Assembly (NCBI RefSeq): GCF_014836905.1
Contig: NZ_JACSPZ010000002.1
Span: 558,001 to 622,000 of the forward strand
Direction: 5' to 3'
Source of the DNA: Solibacillus faecavium
GTDB taxonomy: Bacteria; Bacillota; Bacilli; Bacillales_A; Planococcaceae
DNA: 64,000 nt
The notes below the pieces were generated by a model, which was given only the letters and a program-made list of their open reading frames with translations, did not search any database and had not been told where the DNA came from. Numbering within the stretch: position 1 is the stretch's first letter; each line of letters opens with the position of its first letter. This document shows, piece by piece, positions 51,376 through 60,195 of this stretch. A program made the position numbers and the translations under genes.

Positions 51376-52014
51376 TTATTCTTTCAATGCTTTTGCTTGA
51401 AGTAGTGTTTTCGTGAACACTTCTAGAGGTTCAACCCCTTGTATCCCGTATCTGTTTTCAAATACGAAAAAGGGTATACTTGTTATTTGAAGTTGCTGTG
51501 CTTCATAACGATCCATTGCCAATTGTTCCGAATATTGCTCATACTCCATCACATTATGCGCTTCATTACGATCTAACCCTATTTCTTCACAAATTGCCAA
51601 AAGCTCTTCTTCATCATTTAAATTAAGACCTTCTGTAAAATAACGATCCATCACTATTTCTACAAATTCATTTTCCTTGCTGTACGTTTTCGCTAATTTA
51701 CTTAAGCGATGAGCACTTTTTGTATTCGCAAGTTTTACTTTTTGGAAGTTAAAAGTAACGCCTACCTCATTTCCATGCATTGTAATCGACTCCATTATTT
51801 CATCTACCTTTTGCCGATTATTATTTTTCTTTTCAATTAATGTTTCAACATAAGGGAATGCTGTCGTTTTTGATGCTTGAGGATTTAATTCATAGGCTTT
51901 ATATTCAATGACCACTTCTTCTGTTAAGTTTAGCTGTTCGATTGCCTGGAATAATTTCTTTTTGGCAATATAACAAAATGGACAGGAAAAATCCGAAAAA
52001 ACTTCAATTTGCAT
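51376..52014 (-). CDS. DsbA/FrnE-family dithiol oxidoreductase
   Basis: 212 residues, thioredoxin fold with a helical insert. The active site is SDFSCPFCYIAKK (CPFC, residues 10-13), and the cis-Pro loop is ITSIPFFVFENRYGIQGVEP. No signal peptide, so it is cytoplasmic like FrnE/YwbO proteins. Start at the ATG at 52014, right behind GGAGGAG. Confidence 0.9.
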   Translation of the reverse strand: MQIEVFSDFSCPFCYIAKKKLFQAIEQLNLTEEVVIEYKAYELNPQASKTTAFPYVETLIEKKNNNRQKVDEIMESITMHGNEVGVTFNFQKVKLANTKSAHRLSKLAKTYSKENEFVEIVMDRYFTEGLNLNDEEELLAICEEIGLDRNEAHNVMEYEQYSEQLAMDRYEAQQLQITSIPFFVFENRYGIQGVEPLEVFTKTLLQAKALKE

Positions 52015-52063
52015 AAAAACTCCTCCAATCAATTACACTTAATACAACAATACCCCAAAACCA

Positions 52064-52096
52064 ATAAAAAAAGCCGAACCCGTTAAGGATTCGACT
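52064..52096 (-). terminator. Terminator of the aspartokinase gene
   Basis: On the minus strand AGTCGAATCC pairs with GGGTTCGGCT (two G-U pairs), followed by TTTTTTTATT. Confidence 0.75.
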
Positions 52097-52109
52097 ATTT
52101 AATATACTT

Positions 52110-53471
52110 TCAAGCTGTAGGAATGGCTGCGAAGAATTCCTCGTAAAGCCCTTTTAAAATTTGATCTTCAAATTCTGAACGAACGCCAAATACTAAGCTT
52201 ACTTCCGATGAACCTTGATTAATCATTTCGATATTTGCCCCTGTACCTGAGATGGCTGCTGCTGCACGCGCTGCCAAGCCCGTGTTATGGCGCATACCTT
52301 CTCCGACAATGACAATCATCGAAAAGTTATGACTAAAGTGTACATCGTCTGCACACAATTCATTTTTCACACGTTGAATAATGCGTTTTTCAATTTCCGG
52401 AGAAAGTTGACTTGATCGCATAATAACAGAAATATCATCTAACCCTGATGGTGTATGCTCATAGGAGATATTCTCTTCTTCTATTATTTGAAGAAGCTTG
52501 CGACCAAATCCAACTTCTCGATTCATTAAATATTTTGATACGTATAATATTGAAAAGCCACTGTCTGCTGAAATACCTGTAACAGGACGATTCGATTGTG
52601 TTCTTGTTGGTAAAATGCGTGTTCCTGGTGCAGTTGGATTATTTGTATTTTTAATATTGACTGGGATACCTTGTTTATACACTGGCATTAATGCTTCATC
52701 ATGAAATACCGAAAAACCTGCATATGATAGCTCACGCATTTCGCGATATGAAATTTCCTTAATGTCCACTGGATCATTGACAACCTTTGGGTTAGCAGCA
52801 AATACACAATCTACATCAGTAAAGTTTTCGTAAAGATCCGCCCCAACAGCTGACGCTAAAATAGAGCCTGTAATATCAGACCCACCACGATCAAAAGTAC
52901 GTAAAATACCTTCTTTTGTATAGCCAAAGAAACCTGGGAAAACCACAATTTCTTCCGTATCTTTTAAAACACTTAAGTTTTCATATGCTTCCGGCAATGC
53001 GTATGTGCGTTCCGGAATATCATTTAAAATTAACTTATCTTTTGGACTAACATATTGAGCAGGCATTCCAATTGCATTAAAATAGCTGGCAATTAGTTTA
53101 GCGTTGTTATCTTCGCCACTTGCCTTTATATTATCAAGAAATATATCTTTATTTGTGTATTCTTCCGCGACACGGCCACGTATATCTTGTTCAATAATAT
53201 CGGAAATTAGATTGTCTAAACCAAGTTCATCTGCAATATCACGATAACGATTAACTACAGCTCTAATTTTCTCTTCCACATTACCTTTCATCATTACGGT
53301 GTTGGCTAAGTCTATTAATAAATCTGTCACCTTAATATCATCGCTTGAACGCTTACCAGGCGCAGAAACCGCGACAATCTTTCTTTCAGGATTAGATTTC
53401 ACAATGTTTGCTACTTTTTTGATTTGTTCTGCACTTGCGACAGATGTGCCGCCAAATTTACATACTATCAT
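52110..53471 (-). CDS. yclM: Aspartate kinase, single-subunit (aspartokinase III-like)
   Basis: 453 residues. Kinase signature KFGGTS (5-10), FDRGGSDITGSILA in the middle, and two C-terminal ACT domains (about 300-450: ISILYVSKYLMNREVGFGRKLL, MIVIVGEGMRHNTGLAARAAAAIS). It phosphorylates aspartate at the start of lysine/threonine/methionine synthesis; length and layout match YclM/ThrD rather than the LysC type with internal beta subunit start. No lysine riboswitch or T-box is visible in the 5' region; only a sigma-A-like promoter. Confidence 0.92.
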   Translation of the reverse strand: MIVCKFGGTSVASAEQIKKVANIVKSNPERKIVAVSAPGKRSSDDIKVTDLLIDLANTVMMKGNVEEKIRAVVNRYRDIADELGLDNLISDIIEQDIRGRVAEEYTNKDIFLDNIKASGEDNNAKLIASYFNAIGMPAQYVSPKDKLILNDIPERTYALPEAYENLSVLKDTEEIVVFPGFFGYTKEGILRTFDRGGSDITGSILASAVGADLYENFTDVDCVFAANPKVVNDPVDIKEISYREMRELSYAGFSVFHDEALMPVYKQGIPVNIKNTNNPTAPGTRILPTRTQSNRPVTGISADSGFSILYVSKYLMNREVGFGRKLLQIIEEENISYEHTPSGLDDISVIMRSSQLSPEIEKRIIQRVKNELCADDVHFSHNFSMIVIVGEGMRHNTGLAARAAAAISGTGANIEMINQGSSEVSLVFGVRSEFEDQILKGLYEEFFAAIPTA

Positions 53472-53597
53472 CTCATCAGATCCTTACTTTAAAAATTGAT
53501 GTTTGTACTCACCGAAAAAACATTTGACTTTACACAGTGTACAAATTTATTCCATTCCAGTCAAGACTATTCAGTAAATTCATTAATCTATTTAGTC

Positions 53598-53626
53598 AAA
53601 ATACGGATATTTCGAGGTTTTGTCAA
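53598..53626 (-). promoter_or_regulatory. Sigma-A promoter candidate of the aspartokinase gene
   Basis: On the minus strand TTGACA (53626-53621), 17 bp, TATTTT (53603-53598), 127 bp from the start. A second TTGACT-N17-TACACT pair lies nearer the gene. Confidence 0.5.
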
Positions 53627-53907
53627 TATATAATATGAGATTTTTATAAATAATTGATGATATTCGTTTATTTCGTGTCAATTTTACTCCTAAAAACATA
53701 AAAATAGCATTATTATTACTACAATTACTTTTGCACTCTAGTATGAAGGTTCAAAGGGTCGAAATGTATGGATGTAGGTCAGGCATTTCATAGGACTAAA
53801 AATAGACAGATTGTGATATTATTACAGGTGATTATTTACATAAGGCAACAGTAACAAAGAGTGCTATTGTCTAAGATTTATCCCATTGTCACTTAGGAGG
53901 TTTTAGT
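53627..53907. other. Intergenic region, aspartokinase to topB
   Basis: About 280 bp (436 bp in total between the divergent genes). No small ORF, repeat or conserved RNA structure seen; it must hold the promoters of both genes. Confidence 0.4.
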
Positions 53908-56088
53908 ATGGGGCAATTTTTAATAATAGCTGAAAAACCAGATCAGGCAGCAAAATTGGCTGCTCCCTTTTCATCTACGAAGAAAGCCGGTTATTTCGAA
54001 GTAAAACCCAACACATACTTTCCGGATGGTGCACTCATCACATGGGCGATAGGACATCTATGTGAATTAAAAGCCCCTGAAGAATATAATCCATCATGGA
54101 AAAAATGGACGTTGGAAGCATTACCAATCATTCCGGACCGATTTGAATATAAAGTGACAAAATTAAAGTATAAACAATTTAATATAATTAAAGCTTTAGT
54201 AAATAGAGCGGATATTCAGGAAATTATTATTGGCGGGGATGCTGGACGTGAAGGTGAATTAATTATCCGGACTATATTAAAGTTATGCAGAGCCAATAAA
54301 CCAATGAAACGATTATGGATATCATCTTTAACTGAAAACGCTGTGAAAAATGGTTTTGCAAACTTATTACCAGAAGAAAAAACGAGAAATATTTATTACG
54401 AAGCATTAAGTCGATCTTGTGCAGACTGGCTAATAGGCATCAATACATCTCGTTTATATACCGTCCTTCTAAAGCAAAAAGGCGTAAAGGATGTTTTTTC
54501 AATTGGTAGAGTACAGACACCTACACTAGCATTAATCGTTAAACGAGAGCACGAAATCGCCAATTTTAAGCCTGAGCCTTTTTGGGAAGTAGAAGCGGAG
54601 TTTAATTTTGAAGGAAAAAAATTAAAAGCTAAATGGCATAAGGAGAATAACTCGAGAGTGCTGGAGGAACGGCAAGCTATTGCCATTGCAAATTTCTGCA
54701 TGAATAAACAGGTTGAAATTACGAGTATTAAAGAAGAAACAAAGGAATTCGCTCCCCCATTGTTATTTAACCTTTCTACATTGCAGGCAACAGCCAATAA
54801 AGCTTTTAAACTTTCACCTCAGCATACACTTGATATTTTGCAAAAACTTTATTTGAAAGGTTTAGTTTCCTATCCCCGATCTGATTCACAATTTTTGACG
54901 AACGAGGAAGCAAAAACATTGCCGAACATTCTGGAGAATTTAAGTAAAATTGATCAATACAAAAATCTCCTTCCACCACCTGTAAAATCTATTTTGACGA
55001 GTAAAAGGTTTGTGAATCCCCAAAAAGTTACGGATCACCATGCCATCATTATTACAGAACAGTTGCCGAATTTATCAAAGCTCAGCTCGGAGGAATTTAA
55101 AATATACGACCTCGTTGTGAGACAAGTTATTGCGGCTCACTACAATAATGCTATTTATTCATATACAACGATTCATTCTCTTGTAGAAAAACGGGCTGAA
55201 TTCATTTCAAAGGGAAAAGTGCAAATTGAAGAAGGTTGGCGTAAAGTAATTTTCCACTCTAATACCAATTCACCAGCAGACAAAGATGAATTGCTTCCAT
55301 TGCTTCGTGAAAATGAGCAAGGTATTGTAACGAAAGCAAAGGAAAGAAAGAGCGAGACACAGCCTCCAAATAGATATTCTGAAGGTAACTTAATTACTTT
55401 AATGAAAACTGCAGGAAAGCACCTGGAAGATACGGAATTGGAAAAGGTACTATCCAAAACTGAAGGATTAGGTACTGAGGCAACACGCGCCGGAATTATT
55501 GGTACGCTAAAAGATCGTCAATATATTGAGATCAGGAAAAACCAAGTATTTGCTACAACGAAGGGAATGCTGTTAATTGAGGCACTAGGGGAAAGCATTT
55601 TAACGTCCCCTTCCATGACAGCCAAATGGGAGCAAAGACTGTCTGAAATCGGTGAAGGGACCGCTTCCCCAAACGCCTTTATGGAACAAGTTAAAAAGCT
55701 TTCCTACAAACTGATAACAGATGCGAATGAACGAGAAAAGGAATGGGCTTTCAATCAAAGTGCAGTAGAGAAAATCACAGCCAATAATCCTTACAATAAA
55801 AAATATAAACGAGAAAAAACAGTTGTCGGAAAATGCATGCTTTGCGATGGATCCATTATTGATCATGGAACTTTTTACGGCTGCTCCAATTATAAAGCCT
55901 CTAACTGCAAATTTTCCGTTTCTAAGAAAATTTTAAGAAAATCGATTACGCAGCCTAACATAAAAAAACTACTTGCTACTGGCGAAACCGCGTTAATTAA
56001 AGGCTTTAAAAAAGGCGCGAAGACTTTTGATGCACATCTTATATGGGACAATAACGCACAAAAAGTAACCTTTAAATTCGATAAATAG
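53908..56088 (+). CDS. topB: DNA topoisomerase III
   Basis: 726 residues, close to B. subtilis TopB. TOPRIM domain at the N-terminus (IIAEKPDQAAKLAAPF; IIGGDAGREGELI with the metal-binding Asp), then the type IA core with the catalytic Tyr in GLVSYPRSDSQFL near residue 315, and a C-terminal zinc-finger-like segment CMLCDGSIIDHGTFYGCSNYKASNC (near 645) that contains three of the usual four Cys clearly. Strong AGGAGG start. It relaxes negative supercoils and decatenates replication intermediates. Confidence 0.95.
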   Translation: MGQFLIIAEKPDQAAKLAAPFSSTKKAGYFEVKPNTYFPDGALITWAIGHLCELKAPEEYNPSWKKWTLEALPIIPDRFEYKVTKLKYKQFNIIKALVNRADIQEIIIGGDAGREGELIIRTILKLCRANKPMKRLWISSLTENAVKNGFANLLPEEKTRNIYYEALSRSCADWLIGINTSRLYTVLLKQKGVKDVFSIGRVQTPTLALIVKREHEIANFKPEPFWEVEAEFNFEGKKLKAKWHKENNSRVLEERQAIAIANFCMNKQVEITSIKEETKEFAPPLLFNLSTLQATANKAFKLSPQHTLDILQKLYLKGLVSYPRSDSQFLTNEEAKTLPNILENLSKIDQYKNLLPPPVKSILTSKRFVNPQKVTDHHAIIITEQLPNLSKLSSEEFKIYDLVVRQVIAAHYNNAIYSYTTIHSLVEKRAEFISKGKVQIEEGWRKVIFHSNTNSPADKDELLPLLRENEQGIVTKAKERKSETQPPNRYSEGNLITLMKTAGKHLEDTELEKVLSKTEGLGTEATRAGIIGTLKDRQYIEIRKNQVFATTKGMLLIEALGESILTSPSMTAKWEQRLSEIGEGTASPNAFMEQVKKLSYKLITDANEREKEWAFNQSAVEKITANNPYNKKYKREKTVVGKCMLCDGSIIDHGTFYGCSNYKASNCKFSVSKKILRKSITQPNIKKLLATGETALIKGFKKGAKTFDAHLIWDNNAQKVTFKFDK

Positions 56089-56102
56089 CAAAGTAATTAA
56101 AC

Positions 56103-56142
56103 AAACAGTGGATTTCATTTTTTGAAATCACACTGTTTTTTT
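56103..56142 (+). terminator. Terminator of topB
   Basis: Stem AAACAGTG-GATTTCA with TGAAATC-ACACTGTTT, followed by TTTT. Confidence 0.88.
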
Positions 56143-56506
56143 AATAACTGCCAATCAAATAACCGAAATAAGCAAATATTATCCCCAGTCCATAGGTCAA
56201 TGCAGTGTAAAGCAACAATTTCCTTTTATTTTTATGTACGTACATTTCGGTCATTTCAAACTTTAACGTAGAGAAAGTTGTAAACGCTCCCATAAATCCT
56301 GTTCCAAATAGAAGCACAAACATGACATCGGCTTTTGCTCCAATCAAAATTCCTAAAAGAAATGAACCAAGCAAATTAACAGTAAGTGTACCGATTGGAA
56401 TTGGATATTTTGTTTTATTGTTTAAATATTTACTTATTGAAAATCTGGCTATTGCTCCAAAGAAACCCCCAATTCCAACGAGTAATAAGTTCGTAATTGC
56501 CATCAT
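56141..56506 (-). CDS. crcB: CrcB/FluC fluoride channel subunit 1
   Basis: 121 residues with four membrane helices. The FluC signature GTGFMGAFTTFSTLKFE and NLLGSFLLG are present. FluC channels are antiparallel dual-topology dimers that export fluoride. It follows the second crcB by 6 bp, forming the paired-subunit arrangement typical of Firmicutes, in which two different subunits make one heterodimer. No fluoride riboswitch consensus was seen upstream. Confidence 0.93.
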   Translation of the reverse strand: MMAITNLLLVGIGGFFGAIARFSISKYLNNKTKYPIPIGTLTVNLLGSFLLGILIGAKADVMFVLLFGTGFMGAFTTFSTLKFEMTEMYVHKNKRKLLLYTALTYGLGIIFAYFGYLIGSY

Positions 56507-56512
56507 TTCAGT

Positions 56513-56875
56513 TCACTCCCTGCTCCTTTGAAATCCTAGGCTACTCATTAAGAGTCCCCCACTAAAACTTATAAATACATAAAGGACAGCCAACAACACA
56601 TTACCCGATTGAAACATGGTGACTGTCTCTACACTAACAGCCGAAAATGTAGTAAAGGAACCTACAAAACCTGTACTAACAGCAGTCCTTATCATTGGCG
56701 AAAATGAAAAACGTTTAAATAAACTTGTTGTGAACCAAGCTAGCAAAAAACAGCCAATTAAATTTACAATTAATGTTGTTATTGGAAATGAGCTATTCGT
56801 AAAAAATAAAATACCTACTGCATATCTTAAAACCGCGCCAATTGCTCCCGCAGTGCCAACTAAAAAGTAGATCAT
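56513..56875 (-). CDS. crcB: CrcB/FluC fluoride channel subunit 2
   Basis: 120 residues, four membrane helices, NLIGCFLLAWF and STGFVGSFTTFSAVSVE. First gene of the crcB pair, with a very strong AGGAGG site. Its charge distribution differs from that of the partner, consistent with opposite membrane orientation, which I have not computed. Confidence 0.93.
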   Translation of the reverse strand: MIYFLVGTAGAIGAVLRYAVGILFFTNSSFPITTLIVNLIGCFLLAWFTTSLFKRFSFSPMIRTAVSTGFVGSFTTFSAVSVETVTMFQSGNVLLAVLYVFISFSGGLLMSSLGFQRSRE

Positions 56876-56985
56876 GCGAAGTTAAAACCTCCTCCTATGT
56901 AAAATTCTTTGATTCATCACCAAAAGTTGGGCGTGACAAAATTTTCTATGAAGTCCGTTCGAGCGGTGTGGCTCCAAAACTTTTG

Positions 56986-57200
56986 TAATGAGATAAATAG
57001 AGGCATGAATTTCCGTTATTTTTAAAATAACATAAAAAATAGTGAAAATAAGGGAAGGAATATCCGCTATTGACCTGAAATACATGAAATTTCACGGTTT
57101 TATTTAAAGTAACGGTAAAACGTTCCCTTATTTAACCTATAAATGAACTACCTCATTCAAATAACGGAAAAATCTTCCCTTATTTTAGATGGACACTGAA
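56986..57200 (+). repeat. Modular hairpin repeat, copy 3 of 3
   Basis: Same orientation and same module order as copy 1: ATGAGATAAATAG, CCGTTATT, AATAAGGGAAGGAA, ACATGAAATTTCACG, GTAACGGTAAAACGTTCCC, TTATTT, then AATAACGG...CCCTTATTTTAG and GACACTGAAAAA. Differences from copy 1 are single bases spread evenly, indicating age. A 67-codon minus-strand ORF across it is not conserved in the other copies. Confidence 0.8.
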
Positions 57201-57340
57201 AAACTTCACGTATCACGTGGTTTTAGCGCTGTCTTGCCGTAATTATTTTGAAAGCCAATTTTTTTTTACTAAAGTGTATAAAAAATAATAATCGACCTAT
57301 ACTATTAAAGATTTCACTTCCAATCCAACTGACTAGGAGG
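57201..57340. other. Intergenic DNA between repeat copy 3 and a leader-like ORF
   Basis: About 140 bp, AT-rich, with no recognisable feature besides a possible promoter region for the downstream leader. Confidence 0.35.
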
Positions 57341-57349
57341 GTTAACCCG

Positions 57350-57469
57350 ATGAGTGCGAATGATCGTCTCTAAAGGTTCTTCAAAAAAACTGATTACAGC
57401 TTAAGCACAAATTTTCTTTTGAAAATTAATGTGAAAGCGAGGCAGCGTGTCATGGAGGATGAAAAGTAG
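57350..57469 (+). other. Interrupted short ORF: seven-codon leader, in-frame TAA, 31 more open codons
   Basis: AGGAGGG at 57335-57341 is followed by ATG (57350) and the codons for MSANDRL, then TAA (57371-57373). The same frame continues without a stop as RFFKKTDYSLSTNFLL... to ...ARQRVMEDEK and ends with TAG-TAA at 57467. A terminator hairpin comes 12 bp later. This could be a short leader peptide, a decayed small gene with one nonsense codon, or a readthrough cassette. The composition of the second part looks protein-like, but chance cannot be excluded. I do not recognise the product or a riboswitch class. Confidence 0.4.
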
Positions 57470-57478
57470 TAATCACAA

Positions 57479-57512
57479 GACCTGGAATTTATATTCCAGG
57501 TCTCTTTTTGCA
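57479..57512 (+). terminator. Terminator after the interrupted short ORF
   Basis: Stem AGACCTGGAAT/ATTCCAGGTCT followed by CTTTTTG, 140 bp upstream of degV; it could also act as an attenuator for degV. Confidence 0.85.
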
Positions 57513-57652
57513 TATAGTGATGGCTGAACGTTTATTAGGATAACCAATAAAATATTCGATATGATCCGTAATTAGTTCTAATTGTACAATCCTTACGTAA
57601 ATATTAAATAAAGATTATTTTTGTTCTATTATTACTTGAAGGAGTGTAATAC

Positions 57653-58495
57653 ATGAAAACTGCCATTGTGACAGACAGCACAGTCTATTTACCGACTGAA
57701 GAACTTAAACAGCACAATATACATGTTGTTCCTATTAATGTTCATTTTAATCATGCTACTTTTGAAGAGGAACTCACACTCAGCGTAGAACAATTTTACG
57801 GAATTGTACATACTACTAAGCAATTTCCTAAAACTTCACAACCCTCTATCGGAAAATTTGTTGAACTTTATGAAAGACTTGGAAAAGAATATGATGAAAT
57901 CTTGGCAATCCATATTTCAAGCGGTGTGAGTGGCACATATGAATGTTCGCTGCAGGCTGCCCAATTGGTCGACAATGTGAAAGTCTATGTATTCGATTCG
58001 GAGGTTGCTGCCGGTCCATTGGCGTCATATGTTATTGAAGCCTCTAAATTAGTTGAAAATGGTGCATCTGCCCCACAAATTATAGAACGGCTGAAGGATT
58101 TACAAAAAACGTTGGAGGCTTATTTTATTGTGGATGATTTAATCCATTTACAAAGGAGCGGACGGTTATCTGTCGCATCATCCGTCATCGGCAGCTTACT
58201 GCAAATCAAGCCTATTTTGCACATAAAGGATAAAAAAATAGCTGTGTTTGAAAAAGTTCGGACGAAAAGAAAAGCAGTTTTGCGAGTAAGAGACTTACTA
58301 CAACAGGCAGTTGAAACCTATGGGGAATTGCAGGCTGTCATTATGCACGCCAATTGTGAGCAGCAAGGCCGCACATGGATGGAAAAGCTGCAAACCACGT
58401 TTCCGACTGTCCATTTCAAACTCGCCTACTTCGGCCCATCACTCGTAACACATATGGGCGAAGGAACCCTTGCCATTTCATGGATGAAAAAATAA
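57653..58495 (+). CDS. degV: DegV-family fatty-acid-binding protein
   Basis: 280 residues with the DegV layout: N-terminal AIVTDSTVYLP, the SQPSIGKFVELYERL segment with the Thr-Ser pair, GLSGTYE-like SSGVSGTYECSLQAAQLV, and the C-terminal KPILHIKDKKIAVFEKVRTKRKA. Such proteins bind a fatty acid in a closed pocket, and FakB-type members feed fatty acids to the FakA kinase; no fakA gene is nearby. Good GAAGGAG site. Confidence 0.93.
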   Translation: MKTAIVTDSTVYLPTEELKQHNIHVVPINVHFNHATFEEELTLSVEQFYGIVHTTKQFPKTSQPSIGKFVELYERLGKEYDEILAIHISSGVSGTYECSLQAAQLVDNVKVYVFDSEVAAGPLASYVIEASKLVENGASAPQIIERLKDLQKTLEAYFIVDDLIHLQRSGRLSVASSVIGSLLQIKPILHIKDKKIAVFEKVRTKRKAVLRVRDLLQQAVETYGELQAVIMHANCEQQGRTWMEKLQTTFPTVHFKLAYFGPSLVTHMGEGTLAISWMKK

Positions 58496-58554
58496 AAAAT
58501 AGATAAAGCTGAAACAAAGCTCATCTTTAAAATTAAACGAGCCTGGACAAAACG

Positions 58555-58592
58555 AAAAACATCCATTTTTTCAAGAAAAAATGGATGTTTTT
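58555..58592 (+). terminator. Terminator of degV
   Basis: Perfect 17-bp stem AAAAACATCCATTTTTT with its complement, 4-nt loop. Confidence 0.92.
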
Positions 58593-58607
58593 CTGCTTCT
58601 GCCAGAA

Positions 58608-58775
58608 TTAATTTCCGTTACGGGGACGCTTTCCGGGGGCACGAGGTCAACAGGATGTTGATCACAAAAGCGTTGCCACAGGACGTGGCGTTTTTAGCTT
58701 TTGTTCCTTACTTCTCTCCCACGTGCTTGTCCCCTGGGAGTCGCCGCCTTCACTCCGAACAACTAATTTCCCATC
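58608..58775 (-). repeat. GC-rich structured element, copy 2
   Basis: Read on the minus strand: GGCGGCGACTCCCAGGGGAC, AAGCACGTGGGAGAGAAG, a central hairpin (acaaaagc 58664-58671 with gcttttgt 58697-58704, and GCCAC with GTGGC inside), then CTCGTGCCCCCGGAAAGCG and CCGTAACGGAAATTAA. The outer blocks match the element at 39709-39850, while the central hairpin is a different sequence. It is clearly GC-richer than its surroundings. Confidence 0.7.
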
Positions 58776-59034
58776 TATATCAAGTAAATCTTTGCATAAT
58801 TCCAGGTAATAAAAAGAGATACCCTTTTTATAAACTTAAGTACCCATAAGACTAAAGTGAATAAATAAATCAACTTTACGATAAAACGTGAAAATGATGA
58901 AAGAATCACACGGTTGCCTTATAGCACCCACCTTTAAAGAAAAATCTAATATTAACGAGTTATATATTATCCCAATGTAGAAAATCATAACTTTCAAATG
59001 TTATACTACTAATAGAAAAAGGGGGTTTTGTTAT
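58776..59034. other. Intergenic region
   Basis: About 260 bp (539 bp counting terminator and repeat) between degV and the next gene; no ORF with a ribosome site and no structure seen. Confidence 0.35.
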
Positions 59035-59427
59035 ATGGAAAAAAGAAAGCGAACAATTTTTTGGATTATACCAATTGGAGTTATTGGTGTCTTCTTTTAC
59101 TTTTTTGGTCCGCAAAAAGCAGTTACTGATAATGACTATATTACATACATAAAAGCAACTCCAGTCACAGAGAATAGCACTATTAATACTGGAGATGCCT
59201 TTACAAATTATTGTGAAAAAAGCCGCTGGGAATATTTCCAGACGAAAATGATGGAACATGTCGTTGAATTTAAAGGTGAATGTGAATATGAAAATACGGT
59301 TCAGCCAATCAATTTACAATACGTTGTTGAAAAAGGACAAACAGATTACCGCTTAGGTGCTATGTTAGTCAATGGAGAGCAGCAAACTGAAGAACAACGA
59401 ACGACTTTTTTAAATTTATTGCAATAA
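59035..59427 (+). CDS. Membrane-anchored hypothetical protein
   Basis: 130 residues: basic start MEKRKR, a membrane helix (about 7-25, with FWIIPIGVIGVFFYFFG), then an extracytoplasmic domain of ~100 residues with two Cys (YCEKSRWEYF, FKGECEYEN) that could form a disulfide. No family recognised. GGGGG site. A trans-like orientation to the next gene (convergent). Confidence 0.65.
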   Translation: MEKRKRTIFWIIPIGVIGVFFYFFGPQKAVTDNDYITYIKATPVTENSTINTGDAFTNYCEKSRWEYFQTKMMEHVVEFKGECEYENTVQPINLQYVVEKGQTDYRLGAMLVNGEQQTEEQRTTFLNLLQ

Positions 59428-59472
59428 TAGGTCAAGTGGATGCGAAATAGCCTCCACTTTTTATTATGCCTC

Positions 59473-59955
59473 CTATTTTCTCTGATTCACCATCGTCCTA
59501 ATTTTTGTAAATAGACGCTGTCGCCTCTTTTTCAGTGCCTCATAAGGAAGATCATATTTTTCCGCAATTTCCTTCAAATTTAAGTTTTCAAGAAACAGGG
59601 CTTTTAGTAAAAACTGTTCCTCTTCTTTTAAATTATTGAACCATTCCGGCCATTCAAGACAAGGCTGGACAATTGACTGTTCCTCTATATTGGAAAACAC
59701 CTCATCCTCCACAGCAATCTCATTTTGACTCACATCATTTGATTTAGATAGTTCACGGGCAATTGCAAACTTGACTGTCATATAGGCAAACATAGCAAAA
59801 TCCCCTTTCGTTTTATCGAAGTTTTTAACCGCCTTCCATAAAGCGATTCGACCTACTTGCATATACTCATCAAAATCACGATAAATTTTCAGCTTAAAAA
59901 TCGCCTTTTTTATTAGCTCTTCATGATCAAGAATAATTTGCTCGATTTCCTGCAC
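59473..59955 (-). CDS. Sigma-70-like factor, ComX/SigH-like short type
   Basis: 160 residues. Region 2-like part (DFDEYMQVGRIALWKAVKNFDKTKGDFAMFAYMTVKFAIARELSK, about 28-72) carries the FAMFAYMTVK pattern of sigma region 2; a C-terminal HTH (LNLKEIAEKYDLPYEALKKRRQRLF) is region 4-like. It resembles the short sigma factors of the ComX/SigH(Sau) group used for competence or stress. The GTG at 59955 has AAAGGA 9 nt upstream; a longer frame to 60057 adds Cys-rich residues unlike the family. The upstream region carries two direct repeats. Confidence 0.75.
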   Translation of the reverse strand: MQEIEQIILDHEELIKKAIFKLKIYRDFDEYMQVGRIALWKAVKNFDKTKGDFAMFAYMTVKFAIARELSKSNDVSQNEIAVEDEVFSNIEEQSIVQPCLEWPEWFNNLKEEEQFLLKALFLENLNLKEIAEKYDLPYEALKKRRQRLFTKIRTMVNQRK

Positions 59956-60031
59956 AATTTCCAATCCTTTAAGCTGTGCACAACCAATATTCCTAGGTAG
60001 TACAAACTTAAAAAATTTCGAGCAAATGGGC

Positions 60032-60094
60032 AAAATGCAGTTTTTAAAGGAAAACACACAAAATAAATATTAAATTGGCCAAAAATGCAGTTTT
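60032..60094. promoter_or_regulatory. Direct repeats upstream of the sigma-like gene
   Basis: GGC-AAAATGCAGTTTTT (60028-60045) and GGCC-AAAAATGCAGTTTT (60078-60094), 49 bp apart, between the sigma-like gene and the proBA leader. They could be autoregulatory promoter elements or operators. Confidence 0.4.
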
Positions 60095-60160
60095 CTTCTA
60101 ATAAAACCTTCTAAAATTATAATTTCGGCACATTTTTAAATTTGATAATCTGCGATGGTA

Positions 60161-60189
60161 TTGACAAAAAACTACCTATCATGCATGAT
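60161..60189 (+). promoter_or_regulatory. Sigma-A promoter of the proBA T-box transcript
   Basis: TTGACA (60161-60166), 17 bp, CATGAT (60184-60189), just upstream of the T-box leader. Confidence 0.7.
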
Positions 60190-60195
60190 GCTATT

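Noticed and set aside
53472-53626. Lysine riboswitch or T-box upstream of aspartokinase
   Set aside because: The leader is too short and lacks the conserved sequences; only sigma-A-like promoter elements are visible.
56876-56985. Fluoride riboswitch upstream of the crcB pair
   Set aside because: I looked for the crcB-motif conserved blocks in the leader and did not find them.
56882-57085. 67-codon minus-strand ORF
   Set aside because: It runs from repeat copy 3 into the crcB leader, starts at a non-ATG-like site without a ribosome site, and is not conserved.
58655-58849. 64-codon plus-strand ORF in the second GC-rich element
   Set aside because: Same reason as above: it is the frame across a structured non-coding repeat.
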